A program made the position numbers and the translations under genes. From the NCBI GenBank assembly GCA_023374025.1, contig SIJG01000014.1:1287077-1351076 (forward strand): a DNA stretch of 64,000 nt. The letters run 5' to 3'. The notes under the pieces are model-generated. The model was given only the letters and a program-made list of their open reading frames with translations, searched no databases and was not told the origin of the DNA. Of the stretch, positions 10,017-21,200 are shown piece by piece. Numbering within the stretch: the first letter of the stretch is position 1; the number at the start of each line of letters is the position of its first letter. Origin of the DNA: Heterodera schachtii. Taxonomy: Eukaryota; Nematoda; Chromadorea; Rhabditida; Heteroderidae.

Positions 10017-12130
10017 CTACCGATAGGCAATCCAAGCGAACAGTGCCAAAAGCAAATAAACAGTCGCAGCGGCGACAATCCCCGCGTAGAGAATGGCACG
10101 GTCGTGTGCCAATTGGTAATGCCCTGAAAAAAGCACACAATAAAAATTGGAGAGGAAATAAACACTCGTCGTTTAAGTGATTTATTGGCCAAATTCAAAA
10201 AAATAAAACCAACGCTTTAAAATGGCTAATTGTAAATGTTACCGATGAAGAGAAAGCGATATGTGATGTACATCAGAGTCAGAGGCATGGTGAACAGAAT
10301 GCAGCTGAAGACGATCAGTCGGCCAATGGCGCGGTCGCGCGTTTTCGCCGCGTAGGGCGGCGCTTCGTCGTCCAAAAGGGCGTCCTCCGCCGCTTCGTCC
10401 TCGTCAAACTGTTCGATTTCCTTCGCACTGCTCCCGCGGCTAAACGACCCGTCGCCCCGTCTCTTTTCCCTTTTTCGTCCTCCGTCGCCCGCCCCGCCTT
10501 TGGGAACAAATGAAATGATATGCACTTATTAAATAGGGAATGAAAAAATAATCATTTTTGAACCAAAAACCCCTCGAATTGTGTGTGTTGTATCACTGTA
10601 AGCACAAAGCGTAAACATACATAGTATACAAGGGGTGTCTCAGACCAAGGGCCATACGACGGACGATTGGGACAGGGGGGGGGGGGTGTCTCGGGACCGA
10701 TTTTTCATACGAAGGACCAAATTTTTCTCTGGCGACGACCTTTTTTTTTTTTTTCTATTCAGACAGACCACTTCATATATGAAAAGGGGGGGGGGTCGAC
10801 CCCCCCCCCCCCATTTCGCCCGCAAAGGGCCCAAAATGTCGGACCATTTCGCATCGAGGGGGGGCCGGTGTAAAAGAGGTGGGGGGGGGGGGTCGCCGGC
10901 GAAGGGAAAAAAGGCAAATTTCTAAAAAATTTGTCTAGTTTCTTAACAAAATTCATTAAAAATTCTGAAAATTTTCCCCCCGCGGCGCCTATCGGCACCG
11001 CCGGCCCCCAAAAAATCCAATTTTTCATAAAAAATTAGCCCAAAATTTCAAAATTTGGTCATTTTTAGACAAAATCTGCTAACAATTAGCGTTAAAATTA
11101 CAAAAAAAAAATTCGGCGGCGCCTATCGGCGCCGCCGAACCCCCCTGTCCACCTAAAAGTTTTTTAAAAAACCGCGCCGCAAAAAAAAAAATAACGTTTT
11201 TTAAAAACAAAAAGTCGTCGACTTGCTAAAAAATCGGAAATTTGGGCAGTTTTTGGTGAAAATCGGTTAACAAAGCACACCCAAAATTTCAAAAATGTTC
11301 CCCTGCGGCGCCTATCGGCACCGCCGGCTCCCCTGTTCCCGAAATTTTTTTGGAAAAGCGTGCCGAAAAAAACGGTTTTTTGAAAAGCAAAAAAAAAAAA
11401 AAAAAAGGTCGTCAAATTACATGGCTGGACCATTTCGCAAAATTGGCCGCTGACCCCCCCGTCGACCCCCCCCCCCCCTCCCAGACCATTTCGCAAAAAA
11501 TTTGGTTGACCCCCCCCCCCTTTTCATGTATGGACCACTTTTTTCTGGCGACTTTTTTTTGTGCTATTCAAACCACCTTTTTTGCGGCGCGTTTTTTCCA
11601 AAAACTTTTGGGGAAGGGCGTGGCGGGCGGCCCGGCGGTGCCGATAGGCGCCCGGGAAAATTTTTTGAATTTTGTATTGATTTCGCTAAGGAAATTGTGC
11701 AAATTTTAAATTTTTTCCTCCTTCGTTAAGGCCTCCCTCCGCGACAACCCCCCTCTCTTTTACAGCCGCCCCCGGGGGGTGTCCGAGGCTTCTTACGACG
11801 AGGGGGGGGGGGGGGGTGTCTCGAGACACCCCTTGTATATGTAGATCGTAAATTTAACATTTAATAATAAAAAAAAAGGATTTATCCGACCCCGAAAACT
11901 TATGTAACAAAATTAGTGCCACGGCATTTCTCCCTCCTCATCCCCCAATCTCTCCACTCACTTTCGCCCTCTGTGTCCGTCGTTGCCGTGCTGCTGCTCA
12001 ACGAGGAACTCAACGAGTTGATGGTCAGCTGATCGTCGCCTTCGCCCCCTTCGGCGCCGCGTTCGTCGGCCTCAACGAGGGAAATTCCATTGTCAGTGCT
12101 CGTCGTGGTAGTGGCACTGTTTGAGGACAT
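10017..12130 (-). CDS. VMA21-like protein with long acidic N-terminus, 176 aa
   Basis: Exons 11962-12130, 10243-10497 and 10017-10123 join in phase (56+85+36 codons). The C-terminal half has the two VMA21-type membrane helices: IGRLIVFSCILFTMPLTLM, and YAGIVAAATVYLLLALFAW after an AHDRAILYAG loop. The first ~100 residues are absent from normal VMA21 proteins. They are Ser/Thr-rich (residues about 3-55), then basic (RKREKRR), then acidic (FDEDEAAEDALLDDEAPP), and probably disordered. The first intron is about 1.46 kb and contains a TA-flanked inverted-repeat element. It may be a diverged tandem paralogue of the 9.1-9.4 kb gene. The function as a V-ATPase assembly factor is inferred only from the helices. 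Confidence 0.75.
10625..11839. mobile_element. Non-autonomous DNA transposon (~1.2 kb) with TA-flanked terminal inverted repeats
   Basis: The ends are TATACAAGGGGTGTCTC at 10625 and its exact complement ending at 11839. TA dinucleotides at both borders fit a TA target duplication, as in Tc1/mariner-type elements. The inside has no transposase frame. It contains several copies of a GCGGCGCCTATCGGCACCGC-type module (about 10980, 11115, 11305, 11635, the last inverted), poly(G)/poly(C) runs and repeated 'accatttcgc' stretches in both orientations. It sits in intron 1 of the second VMA21-like gene. Confidence 0.75.
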
Positions 12131-12329
12131 TTTCACCAAGAAAAACGAAAACAAAAATTGGGAAATGTCCAATTAAAGCAATAAAATAGTTGAAAAACAA
12201 ATATTATAATAATAAGCAAATAAATAACTGATTCTGAGTATTTTAAACAAAATAATTCATGAGATTTATTATTCGGAAATTTCCTCTCATTTAAGTATAG
12301 CACGAGTCAAATAAATAAGACGGACAAAA

Positions 12330-14525
12330 TCATTGGGCAGCGATTTGACAACTCCGATGTGTTCCAACTGAAAATGGCATTTGATTTGGTGAGATTACTC
12401 TCTCTTTAATTGCCTGAGCAATTGCAGACAAAAAGCGTGCTTCTTTCTCCAAACCCTCAATTGGTTTAGCCAACAGACAAAAGGCTTCTTGGAGAGTCGA
12501 AAGAGGAAAAGTGTAATAAAGGGAAGCATGGGAGACGAGCAACTGATAGACATTGACAATGTCCAATTGTTTAATCTCATCGGATTGTTCACAATCAGAA
12601 AAACAACGGTCCAATTGGACGGACAGCGAAGGGTCCAACAGGGCCAAGTCGCCTGGGCCAGCAACGAATTTATTGGGAAAGGGCAACAAATTGGGCAGGA
12701 AAAGCGAGTCGAGAAATTGGAACAGTTCAGCACGGAATTGGGCGTCGAGTGGGCTGATGAGGCGATTTCGGAGGATTCGCTGGTCAGCAAATATTTTGGA
12801 AGTTTTTACCGATCGTTTAAATGAGGTGCGATGAAAGGACGCTGAAAAAGTCATCGTTAAATCTGATTCCAACTCTTACAATCCGTATTAAAATCGTTTT
12901 AATACCAATTCGTCTCTTTGTGAACAAACTTTGTTTGGGCGGTTCGATGTTTTCCGACTGTTCGTTTTGGCTCCGATTCCGTTGTTCGTCCAATTTGACA
13001 GCGAATTCTCTGCATTTTTCTTTGCTACTTTTATCCACAATTATTTCGCCAATTCTCTCCATTTTATTTTGCCATTTGTCGATGGTCCAATTGTCACATT
13101 TTGATTTTAGGTTTCTGAGAAAGCCATTGGAAAGGGCACAAAAACAATGCCTTACGTGTAATATTCAGCAAACTTTTCTTGGCTGTTTTGAATTTGGAAA
13201 TGTAATTTAAGTGCGAACTCATCAGAATTTAGTGAATTATTTTGGTCCGTCAAAAGAACAAATGCACGAAGAGAAGCGAAATATGTTTTCGTAACATTTG
13301 CAAATTCTTTACGCTCTTCCTAAAGAAATAAATTATTGTAAATTATTTATTAAATCTTTTTTTTATATTCAATGTTTGCCCACCCACCGCTTTCGGCCGC
13401 TTTTCCCCGCCGTTTTCCCTCACATAATCAAACAGTGCGAAAACCAACGCCTTTCTGACACTTTCAGTGTTCTGTGCTCGCGTCGGAACATTTTTTGAAT
13501 AAATTGCACAGTTTTGCCGTGGAATTGGACATTCGCCCGAGGCAAAAATGCCCAATTTTTGATGAAAAGCGCGTGCAAAAAATGGTCAACAGGCGGCAAA
13601 GGCATTGAGTTAATTATGGACATTTGGACGAAAAATAGGCGAGGAATGCGTTCATCGATGGATGAAAATGAAATGGAAGTGTGGACGAGGAGAAGGACGA
13701 ACACACTGGAAAAAGATTATCTTGATAAAATTGAACTTTTTTTTTCAAAAAAGAGTACTATCATCGGTAGCATTCTCATGGAATCTTCCGGAATTAAACC
13801 TCCATCATTTTGTGAGATATTCCAAATTCCAATAAAAAATATTTAAACTCACTTTTTTCCGATCAGTGAAAGTATTCGCTCAAACACTTCTCTCTTGGAA
13901 AAGGAATTGTCTTGGAAAAACAAAATCACTTTTTTCCCGCCTTTCTGAAAATCTTTCGTTTTAAATTCCCTCCCATTTCCCTTTGCCTTTAAATGGTCGC
14001 CACTTTCGTTTTCGCTGTCCGTCGTCAATTCCTCTGACACTTCGGCAAATTCTTTGTTTTTGATTGTCAAATTCTTGTGGCATTTCCGAAGGCGATTAAA
14101 AAGCCAATTCCAATCCAAACAATGGCCGCAAAGGAACAAAGTCGGGACGCGATGTTCAGATGCTTAAACTTAATTCCTGCAGGTTAAAAGGGTTTCCTTA
14201 ATTCAATACATTTATCTGTAAATAGGCAGTGGTTCTCCTTCCCATCGGTTTTAAATCAATTTTAAATTCAGTCCAAAAAATGGTCGGATCGTATGTTACC
14301 CCAAAATGGCAAAAAGGGATCTCTCAACTAACATTTGCTTGGATTTCTCAGAATTTCATTGAATGTGTTCAATGTGTCGCTGTACGTCCTTTCCATAGAC
14401 TTTTCGATGGCCTCGTCCAATTCTTCCGTCAATTTTCCGAATAGCTCATGGTCCAATTCGGGCTCCATTTCCTCATCTTCCTCCTCTTCAAAATTCAACA
14501 GCCTCGCAGGTTTTTTCTTTGGCAT
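12330..14525 (-). CDS. orc-3: Origin recognition complex subunit 3 (ORC3)-like, one apparent frameshift
   Basis: ORC3 is a core subunit of the replication origin recognition complex. The start at 14525 gives a Lys-rich then acidic N-terminus followed by FGKLTEELDEAIEKSMERTYS. The second exon (about 13850-14153) has HRVPTLFLCGHCLDWNWLF, matching the position of the ORC3 'PTAALVLGVN' strand, then a Ser/Glu-rich insert and KKVILFFQDN (the VVVILKDMES strand). The next exon (about 13708-13825) has GIWNISQNDGGLIPEDSMRM, resembling the human IFGIATS...HRLLP segment. The following exon has FHGKTVQFIQKMFRREH and, in another frame, ESVRKALVFALFDYV. C-terminal exons carry VNVYQLLVSHASLYYTFPL and FLSAIAQAIKERV, in line with the winged-helix tail. 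Divergence is high. A one-base shift near 13490 is needed. Confidence 0.75.
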
Positions 14526-14902
14526 TTGATATTTTTAAAACTTAAATTATTTTTTTTTCTAAAATTTGCGAAATTCACAAATAAAAATGAGTATTTTAAT
14601 GTGTTCAATTTAAACGTCAAACTTTATTAGAATGTAGAAGTAATTAAAAATTATTTATTCAGAGCTAATTGCACTTAAAAACGAACAATAAATACTCTAA
14701 TTCTTATGTAAATATAACAAAGAACAGAACAATGAAAAGATATGAAAACTGGAAGGAAATGCATAGGTCAAAAAATGGAAATGACAGTGAAAAAATAGCT
14801 GGGAAAGAAGCGAAGGAAGGGACTGAAATGCCGGGGGGGGGGGAAATTTTACAGTAAAAAAAGATGAAAGAAGACTAATTGTAAGGAGTAAAAAGCCACA
14901 GG

Positions 14903-17205
14903 CTAAGAAGGCGGCGGGTTAAGAATTTGGAGAACATTTGCTGCAACGCCGGCACCAATTGCAAAGAAGCCGAGAACGATGACGAAACAATTACGCCCAA
15001 TGAGAAAGGCACGTCGAACGGGACTCATATTCAACTGAATTAGAGACATTTAACATAATTAGCAGTAATATTGGCAATACTGGGGAATCGGGGCTTCACC
15101 CGAAAAACCAATTTTTGGCTCAATACATTCACAAGGAGTCAATCAATGTTTACGCATTCAATCAGTGACCATACTCAGTTTCTTAATGTCAGCATTTGCT
15201 AATCAATTCCAGAGACTTAAACTTTCGTTGGATACCAAAAATATAGACATTGACCAAGGAAGAAATAAAAAGTTGTGGCCAATAAATTAAGGCTGGTCAC
15301 TGATTGAACTAGTAAATTGGAATAGAGCAAAAAAAAATAAAAAAAAAAATAATAATATAAATAATTACTTTCCAATCGCTCCAAAAAGTGACAATTTGAA
15401 AAAATGGTGGATAAACTAAAGCGCACAAAGTACCCGAAGTGACACCGACCTAAAAGCAAATGCAAAAATGATTTTAAAAAATCGACCAACCAAGGGAATC
15501 ATCACAGCCAAACGGGGGATGAGAATGGCCATCAGATAAGTGAGAAAAACCCAACCGACGCGAAACCCTTTGTCGACAACCTGAACAATTGGAAGGAAAA
15601 TGAAACTGTTAACAAAGGAAAACGCACAAGGGAAGGGACATTCGGAAAACGAGCAGTGAACTTTCTGCGGAATCCCTTGTAGAACATGTCGAACACGACG
15701 TACATAGCAATGGAATGGCCAAGCATGGACTGAATGCACAGAAAGCCATTGACGGCGGAATAGAGACTGAATCAGCAGGAGTTACTAGCATAATTACAAA
15801 AACCCATTAATAAATAGGTTTTGAAATTTGCATTCATTCAATTATCTTCAACCATTTTTCATTTAAATTTATCTTTCGGCATACTAACCCCGTGTGCGGC
15901 ACATTTACAGTGATCGTCTCTCTGACACTCGTCCCGAAACCGTTGTACCCAAAGAATCCAATCGCAATCATAAAAAACTAATGGGAAAGTTGGGAATATT
16001 ATTTACTCAAGGTGAGTGTTTTTGTTTTCACCGTGCAAAGGCACATCGTCGTTGGAAGAACACCAAAATTGTCAAGAAAATCTTCAGGGGTTGCCAATTT
16101 GTTTTCAATAGGCAAAATCATTGTCTGTCCTTCGAACGCGTACATTGACATTCCAATGAAAATCACCTGAAAATTTAAGATTAATATCGGAGAAATGGAC
16201 ATTGGCATGCCGTATCGGTGAAGTTTGTGTAGGCCGGCAATTCGTCCCATTTGCTGGGCTGAGTCAGCGTAAATTGCATAATCACTCCGGCACCAAGCAA
16301 AAAGAAAACGGAAGAAACGGCGGCAAAAACACTGATCACGCGCATTTCGGTGAACCTTTTAAGACAGCGTGAAGTCATTTAAAACAAGTTGGATTCACAT
16401 GTTCGTAAAGATAATGAAAACAATGGCAATGGTGGCCATAAGAGTGGTGGAATTGCCAAGCCAGGAGCCAAGCATGTGCACCATATTGTCAGCAATGAAG
16501 AGAATGGCAACGGCACACATTCCTAAAGAAACGAATAAGAAAGATGGACATGGGAACGGACCAAGTTGGTAGAAGAGGATGGTGATGTTGACGACGTACC
16601 TGAAAATGTGAAAAACATAACAATGTCAGTTTAATTCAGCACATTATTCGCTTGCTGTGACGTCGCAAAAATGGCAATTCGCTGTAGTCGCACACTCTTT
16701 TCGCAAAATGTCCATAATCGAGAGAGGCAACACCGGACCTGAAATAAGTAGAAATGTGAAGAAAATTGAAAAAAAGTGAACTTTTTAGCCAAATGTTGAG
16801 ACGAACGGACGAGAATGTGGTTGCCGTACCAATTAAAACCGGCAATGACAAAAGTGAGGGCCAATGACACCTGAAAAAACGGATAAACAGAAAGGGAATC
16901 GAGAAGCCACAAGACACATACCCATTTTCCGCCGAGCATCCAAGCGTAAGGCAACGAGAAGCATCCGGCATTGAACATGCTTTTGGAGAGAGTCAAAACC
17001 GCACGATGAGGCCTAAAATAGACGAGAACAAATTAAATGGCATTAAAAATCTGCGTGATTACGAAATCACATCGCCCTGCCGCCGAGCCGATGGCCGAAC
17101 CAATGCTTGGATATCATTGGAATCTGTGGAGGACGTGGAAACTGAATTGGTTTCGTTTTGCTGCACCTCTTGCCCTTGTTGTAAAGAAATGGAACGTGTC
17201 TCCAT
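14903..17205 (-). CDS. Proton-coupled amino-acid transporter-like (SLC36/AAAP superfamily)
   Basis: This is a multi-pass transporter of the amino-acid/auxin permease superfamily; SLC36 members export or import small amino acids with protons, often at lysosomes. The start at 17205 gives a Ser/Thr/Gln-rich cytosolic N-terminus (~48 residues). An exon junction at about 17000-17052 follows, then the helix-1 signature LSKSMFNAGCFSLPYAWMLGG. Later exons encode further helices, among them VSLALTFVIAGFNWYGNHIL, SGVASLDYGHFAKRVC, IFIGMSMYAFEGQTMILPIE (the conserved FEGxxxILPIExxM region), VGWVFLTYLMAILIPRLAVM and a last helix FVIVLGFFAIGAGVAANVL, ending at 14903. About a dozen introns of 45-70 bp are inferred. 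Substrate cannot be told. It heads away from BBS7 across a ~1 kb intergenic region. Confidence 0.85.
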
Positions 17206-18245
17206 CTCTCTAAAATGGAACTCAAATGAAATTTAAATAAAGAACAGACAATTCGCTCATCTTTCCTGGCATGTGGTGATTGTGAGTGGCTAGGCCCGTA
17301 GCCAGGGGGAAGGGGAGAAGGAATTCCCCCCCCCCCATCCCCGGAAAATTCATAATTCCCAAAAAAAAGTGGGATAATTTTGTGAAATTTTCTCACTTTA
17401 AGACAATACCTTTTTTAAATTACCCCAGCGGCGCCCTGTCGGACCCCGGACCCCCACAATTTTATAATTTTTTTTAAAATTTGACTTAGGTAAAAATGGC
17501 AAAAGTGGTTCCAACAACAAAAAAAAAACTAGTGTATTAGCTCGAGTTTCTTGGACCAAATTTTCATTTTCGATAACCTTACATTTTTTATCATTTCAAA
17601 AATATATTTGCGCGTTAATTCAAAAGTACTGATCAGGTCTTTTTGTGTTGTTTATTTTCATCAACCAAAACTCGCTTCTTCTCAAACAAAAACTGAAGAA
17701 TTTTGTGTCATTCGAAGGCTTTTGAAAAGTATAATGTTTTTCTAAGCAAATGTTAAGCAATTTCACGCATATGAAAAAGTTATGAGCCTTTCAATTTATC
17801 ACTTTATAAACTCAACAGCTTTACATTTTGCAAAAAAAAATCCTAATTAATTATATATGAAATTAAAGTGGCGTGGTGAACGAAAGGTGTCCAAAATTTG
17901 ACGTAAATTGCCATTTTTATTTTTAAATGTATTACTGTAAATTTCGATTACCGTCTCCCCCCCCCCCCCCCCCCCGCCGGCGTTCCCATGGCAATGTTTC
18001 CTTTTTGGGTACTTTCCTGTTTTGTGTCACACAAAATTTATAAAAATAACGCGATAACGCGAAATTCACATAACTCCTCTTCTCAAGCTGATCCATTTGA
18101 CGAGATTTTAGCAATGTATTTATGTCCACAAAATAATACTGTACGCGACTGAATTTGCGCATTTTTAAATTTTATTTTTTGACGTGTGACCCCAAAACAG
18201 AAAAGTACCTTTTTTGAATCCAAAGATTCTTCCCTCTCCCAAAAA
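17206..18245. other. Divergent intergenic region between the SLC36-like gene and bbs-7
   Basis: No coding exon is recognised. It holds a fragment beginning GGCCCGTAGCCAGGGGGAAGG at about 17286, which looks like a degraded repeat end with poly(C), and a 19-base poly(C) run near 17956. The rest is A/T-rich. It must contain the promoters of both flanking genes, but no specific element can be called. Confidence 0.5.
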
Positions 18246-21200
18246 ATGGAAGTTGTGCTCAGTCGGGTGGACTATGCCCACGTTGGGACGACTTCGAAAG
18301 GTTGGCGAAGGGAAAGAAGGCTTAAAAATAATGGACAAAAGCGAAGAAAAGATTGGACCCAAACATTGGTCCATCAATCGAATTGGCGGCACAATTGAGC
18401 CGAATTTTACTTTTCACTTTCCACCCAAAGTCTTCCTCATTATTCCCCCCCCCCTCCCCATTTCCCATTGAAAAGGCTGTTTGTGTGTAATTCAAAATCA
18501 GTCGCCAGTCGGACGTGCCGAAGATCAGCCGATTACGTTCGCGGAGGATGGGGGAGAAAAGGCGGAGAAATTGGGAAGGAAGGGACGGCGGGGGAGCCGA
18601 AAGGGAATGGCAATTGCAGCGGAAGACAAAGTGAGGGGAAAGATGGGACAAATGACATGTGGAACAAAAGGGACAATTTGGGTTCAAAAGTGGTTTTGAA
18701 GTGTTTGGGAATTGGACGAGGGACCATCGAACCGCCGGGGCCTTTTGGTAAATGTTCAGCCCACCACTTTCACAATAAACTGACATAATCCTCCTTATTT
18801 GGCCATGACATTGAAAGGTGGTCATCGGAGGACAGAACGGCGTTTTGCTGTGCATGGAAAGGCGAAATAACGACACAAATGTGAGGGAAAGCGAAGGCTG
18901 CGCCTTTTATGGGCCAATTTCACAGTGAAATAATTCCCCATTCACAAAAAAAAGATTCTCTTCAAAACCCCTCCGGGCCCTCCAATTTCGCGCATTTATT
19001 TGGGCGGTGCGCTCGGCTCCGTCCAGGACAAAGCGTTCGTGGCCTGTGGCACTGAGGTGGGTCCCCCCCATCCTCTGATGAGGGAGTTGTACTATTCTTC
19101 TAAATGCCATTTCGAATTGGCACAGGTCCGGGGCTACAGCCGCAAGGGCAAACAGTTTCTGACCTTTGAGAGCAATTTGACGGAGGACATTCGCTCGTTG
19201 TTCGTCTACGGCGTGGACATGTTCATCGGGGGCACCAATTCCCTTTACCATTTCCACGACTGTGTGGAGAAAAGTGTGAGTCACTCGACCGAAGAACGGA
19301 CAGCAAATTGTTTTTAATAATTTTGGTTTTAAGCACTTTTCCTGTGCCGACCCGATCACCGATTGCGTGTGTTTGCCGGTGACGGAGGGCGGATGGGTGG
19401 GGCGCGGACTGACGCCCGTTTTGGCATGTGCCGACAAAACGATCAAAGTCTGTGCACTAACATTAGAATTGTAATTTCGTTGCTTCCTTCCAGGTCTTGG
19501 ATGGGTCTCGACTTGTTTACGATGTTCACCACCCCCCCCCTCCCTTTTTCTTTTTTTTTTTTACTTTTCCAAGGTCCCCGTGTGCGACGTGCCCACCGTA
19601 CTCCATCTGTTCTGTAATGACGGCGGCTACAATAAGCAGAAGGTGTTGTTCGGCTGTCGTAACGGAGTGATCGGATTGGTCGACTTGGGCGTGGACTATT
19701 CAAATGTATCCCAACAAATGGAGACGAAATCATTCGCGGGTAAAAGACGAGGGGAGGGGCAATTCAGAAGAGCATTGTGATCATGGTCATTGATTGGGAA
19801 GTGATCACCATTTGATCATTCGCTGATCACTTTAGCAGTGACTGCCATTCACTGTTACCCTTTGTTGGATCAAAAGGGGTCGAGGCCCGACGTTGTGGTG
19901 GGGAAGGAGGACGGACTGATCGAATTGTATGCGGTGGACGAAAATGACACGGTCATTCAAATGGATTCCAAACGCATTCGAACACAATTTAAATTTTCAA
20001 GGTTTGATGCTTTTTCAGTTGGCTTTTCGTCAACTTGTCCAATGTGAGGAGAGCATCACTGGTCTTTGCTGTGGACGAGTTGGTTCGCCAAACTTTGCCG
20101 AGATTGTGGTCAGCACATACAGCGGATGGGTTGGTGATGGACAAAACGGAGGATGAGGGAGAGGGGGGGGGGACGAGGAGAGGGAGGGGATGGAGTGGGG
20201 GAAGGGGAGAGTATGAGAGAGAAAGAGAGAGAAGATAGAGAGAGGGGAGGGATGGCTGAGGGAAGGGGAGAGTGTGTGAGAGCGAGAGAGAGGAGAGGGG
20301 GTGGAGAGTGAAATGAAAAATGGGTAAATTACATACAGTATCGCGATGAGATGTTTTCCTCCGCCAAAAGGTGTTCTCACTGACAACTGAGCCGGTGTTC
20401 TCAATGTCCGGCTCATCGGCGACGGCCAATCGGCAGAACGAAACGGGCGGAGGAGAGAACGACTCTCAATCAGCTGCGATGGCACCGCAAATGGAAGTGA
20501 AAGTGCAGCAGATGAGGTTGGCATTTGAAGGGCGGAGGAAACATTGGCACTTTTTCAGAATGGAATTGGACCAATTGGAAAGTCGCGTCCGCACGGAGAG
20601 AGAGCGTTTCCATGGCGAAATTTCTGCTGCAGCACAGCAACAACAGACGGGCGGAGCTGTGCAGCAATCGCTGCTCCCAGTGGCCGAATTGGCCCCGGCG
20701 GCGTTTACTGTCAATGACCGATTTGCATTGCGGAAGGAATTGGCATGGTAATTGAAACAATGCATTTCTATGCCAAATAATTCTAAAAAAACAAATGATT
20801 CTCTCTGTTTCTCTGACTCTCTCTTTTAGCTACACTCTCTTCGTTGAGCTGAGTGTGCCCATTGATTATGTGCTAATGCAAAGTGACGTCAAGGTGGACT
20901 TGCTGGATGTTGAGCGCAATTCGGCGGTGACTTCAAAGACGGAGCCCGAGCTCGGGGTAAGAGACGGACGGACGGACGGACGGAAGAGGAAAAACGAAGG
21001 AGAGAGAGAGAGAGAGAGAAGCGGAGAGGGGGGGGGAGGAAAAGAGAAAGGGAGAAGCAAAAAGGATACCATCGAACAAAACAGAAACATTTCTTTTCTA
21101 AAAGTGCCACTGAAATTGGCCGACTCAGTCAGGCAATGCTCTGCTGGCAGTTTACCGATGCCAATCGGACATCACTCGGATGGAAATGCGAATTCGCAGC

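Noticed and set aside
18322..18876. Minus-strand frame of 184 codons near the 5' end of bbs-7
   Set aside because: It overlaps the antisense of a bbs-7 exon, contains low-complexity Ser/Pro stretches and has no signal or family similarity.
19989..20524. Ser/Leu/Pro-rich frames antisense to bbs-7
   Set aside because: They are created by the GA microsatellite in a bbs-7 intron.
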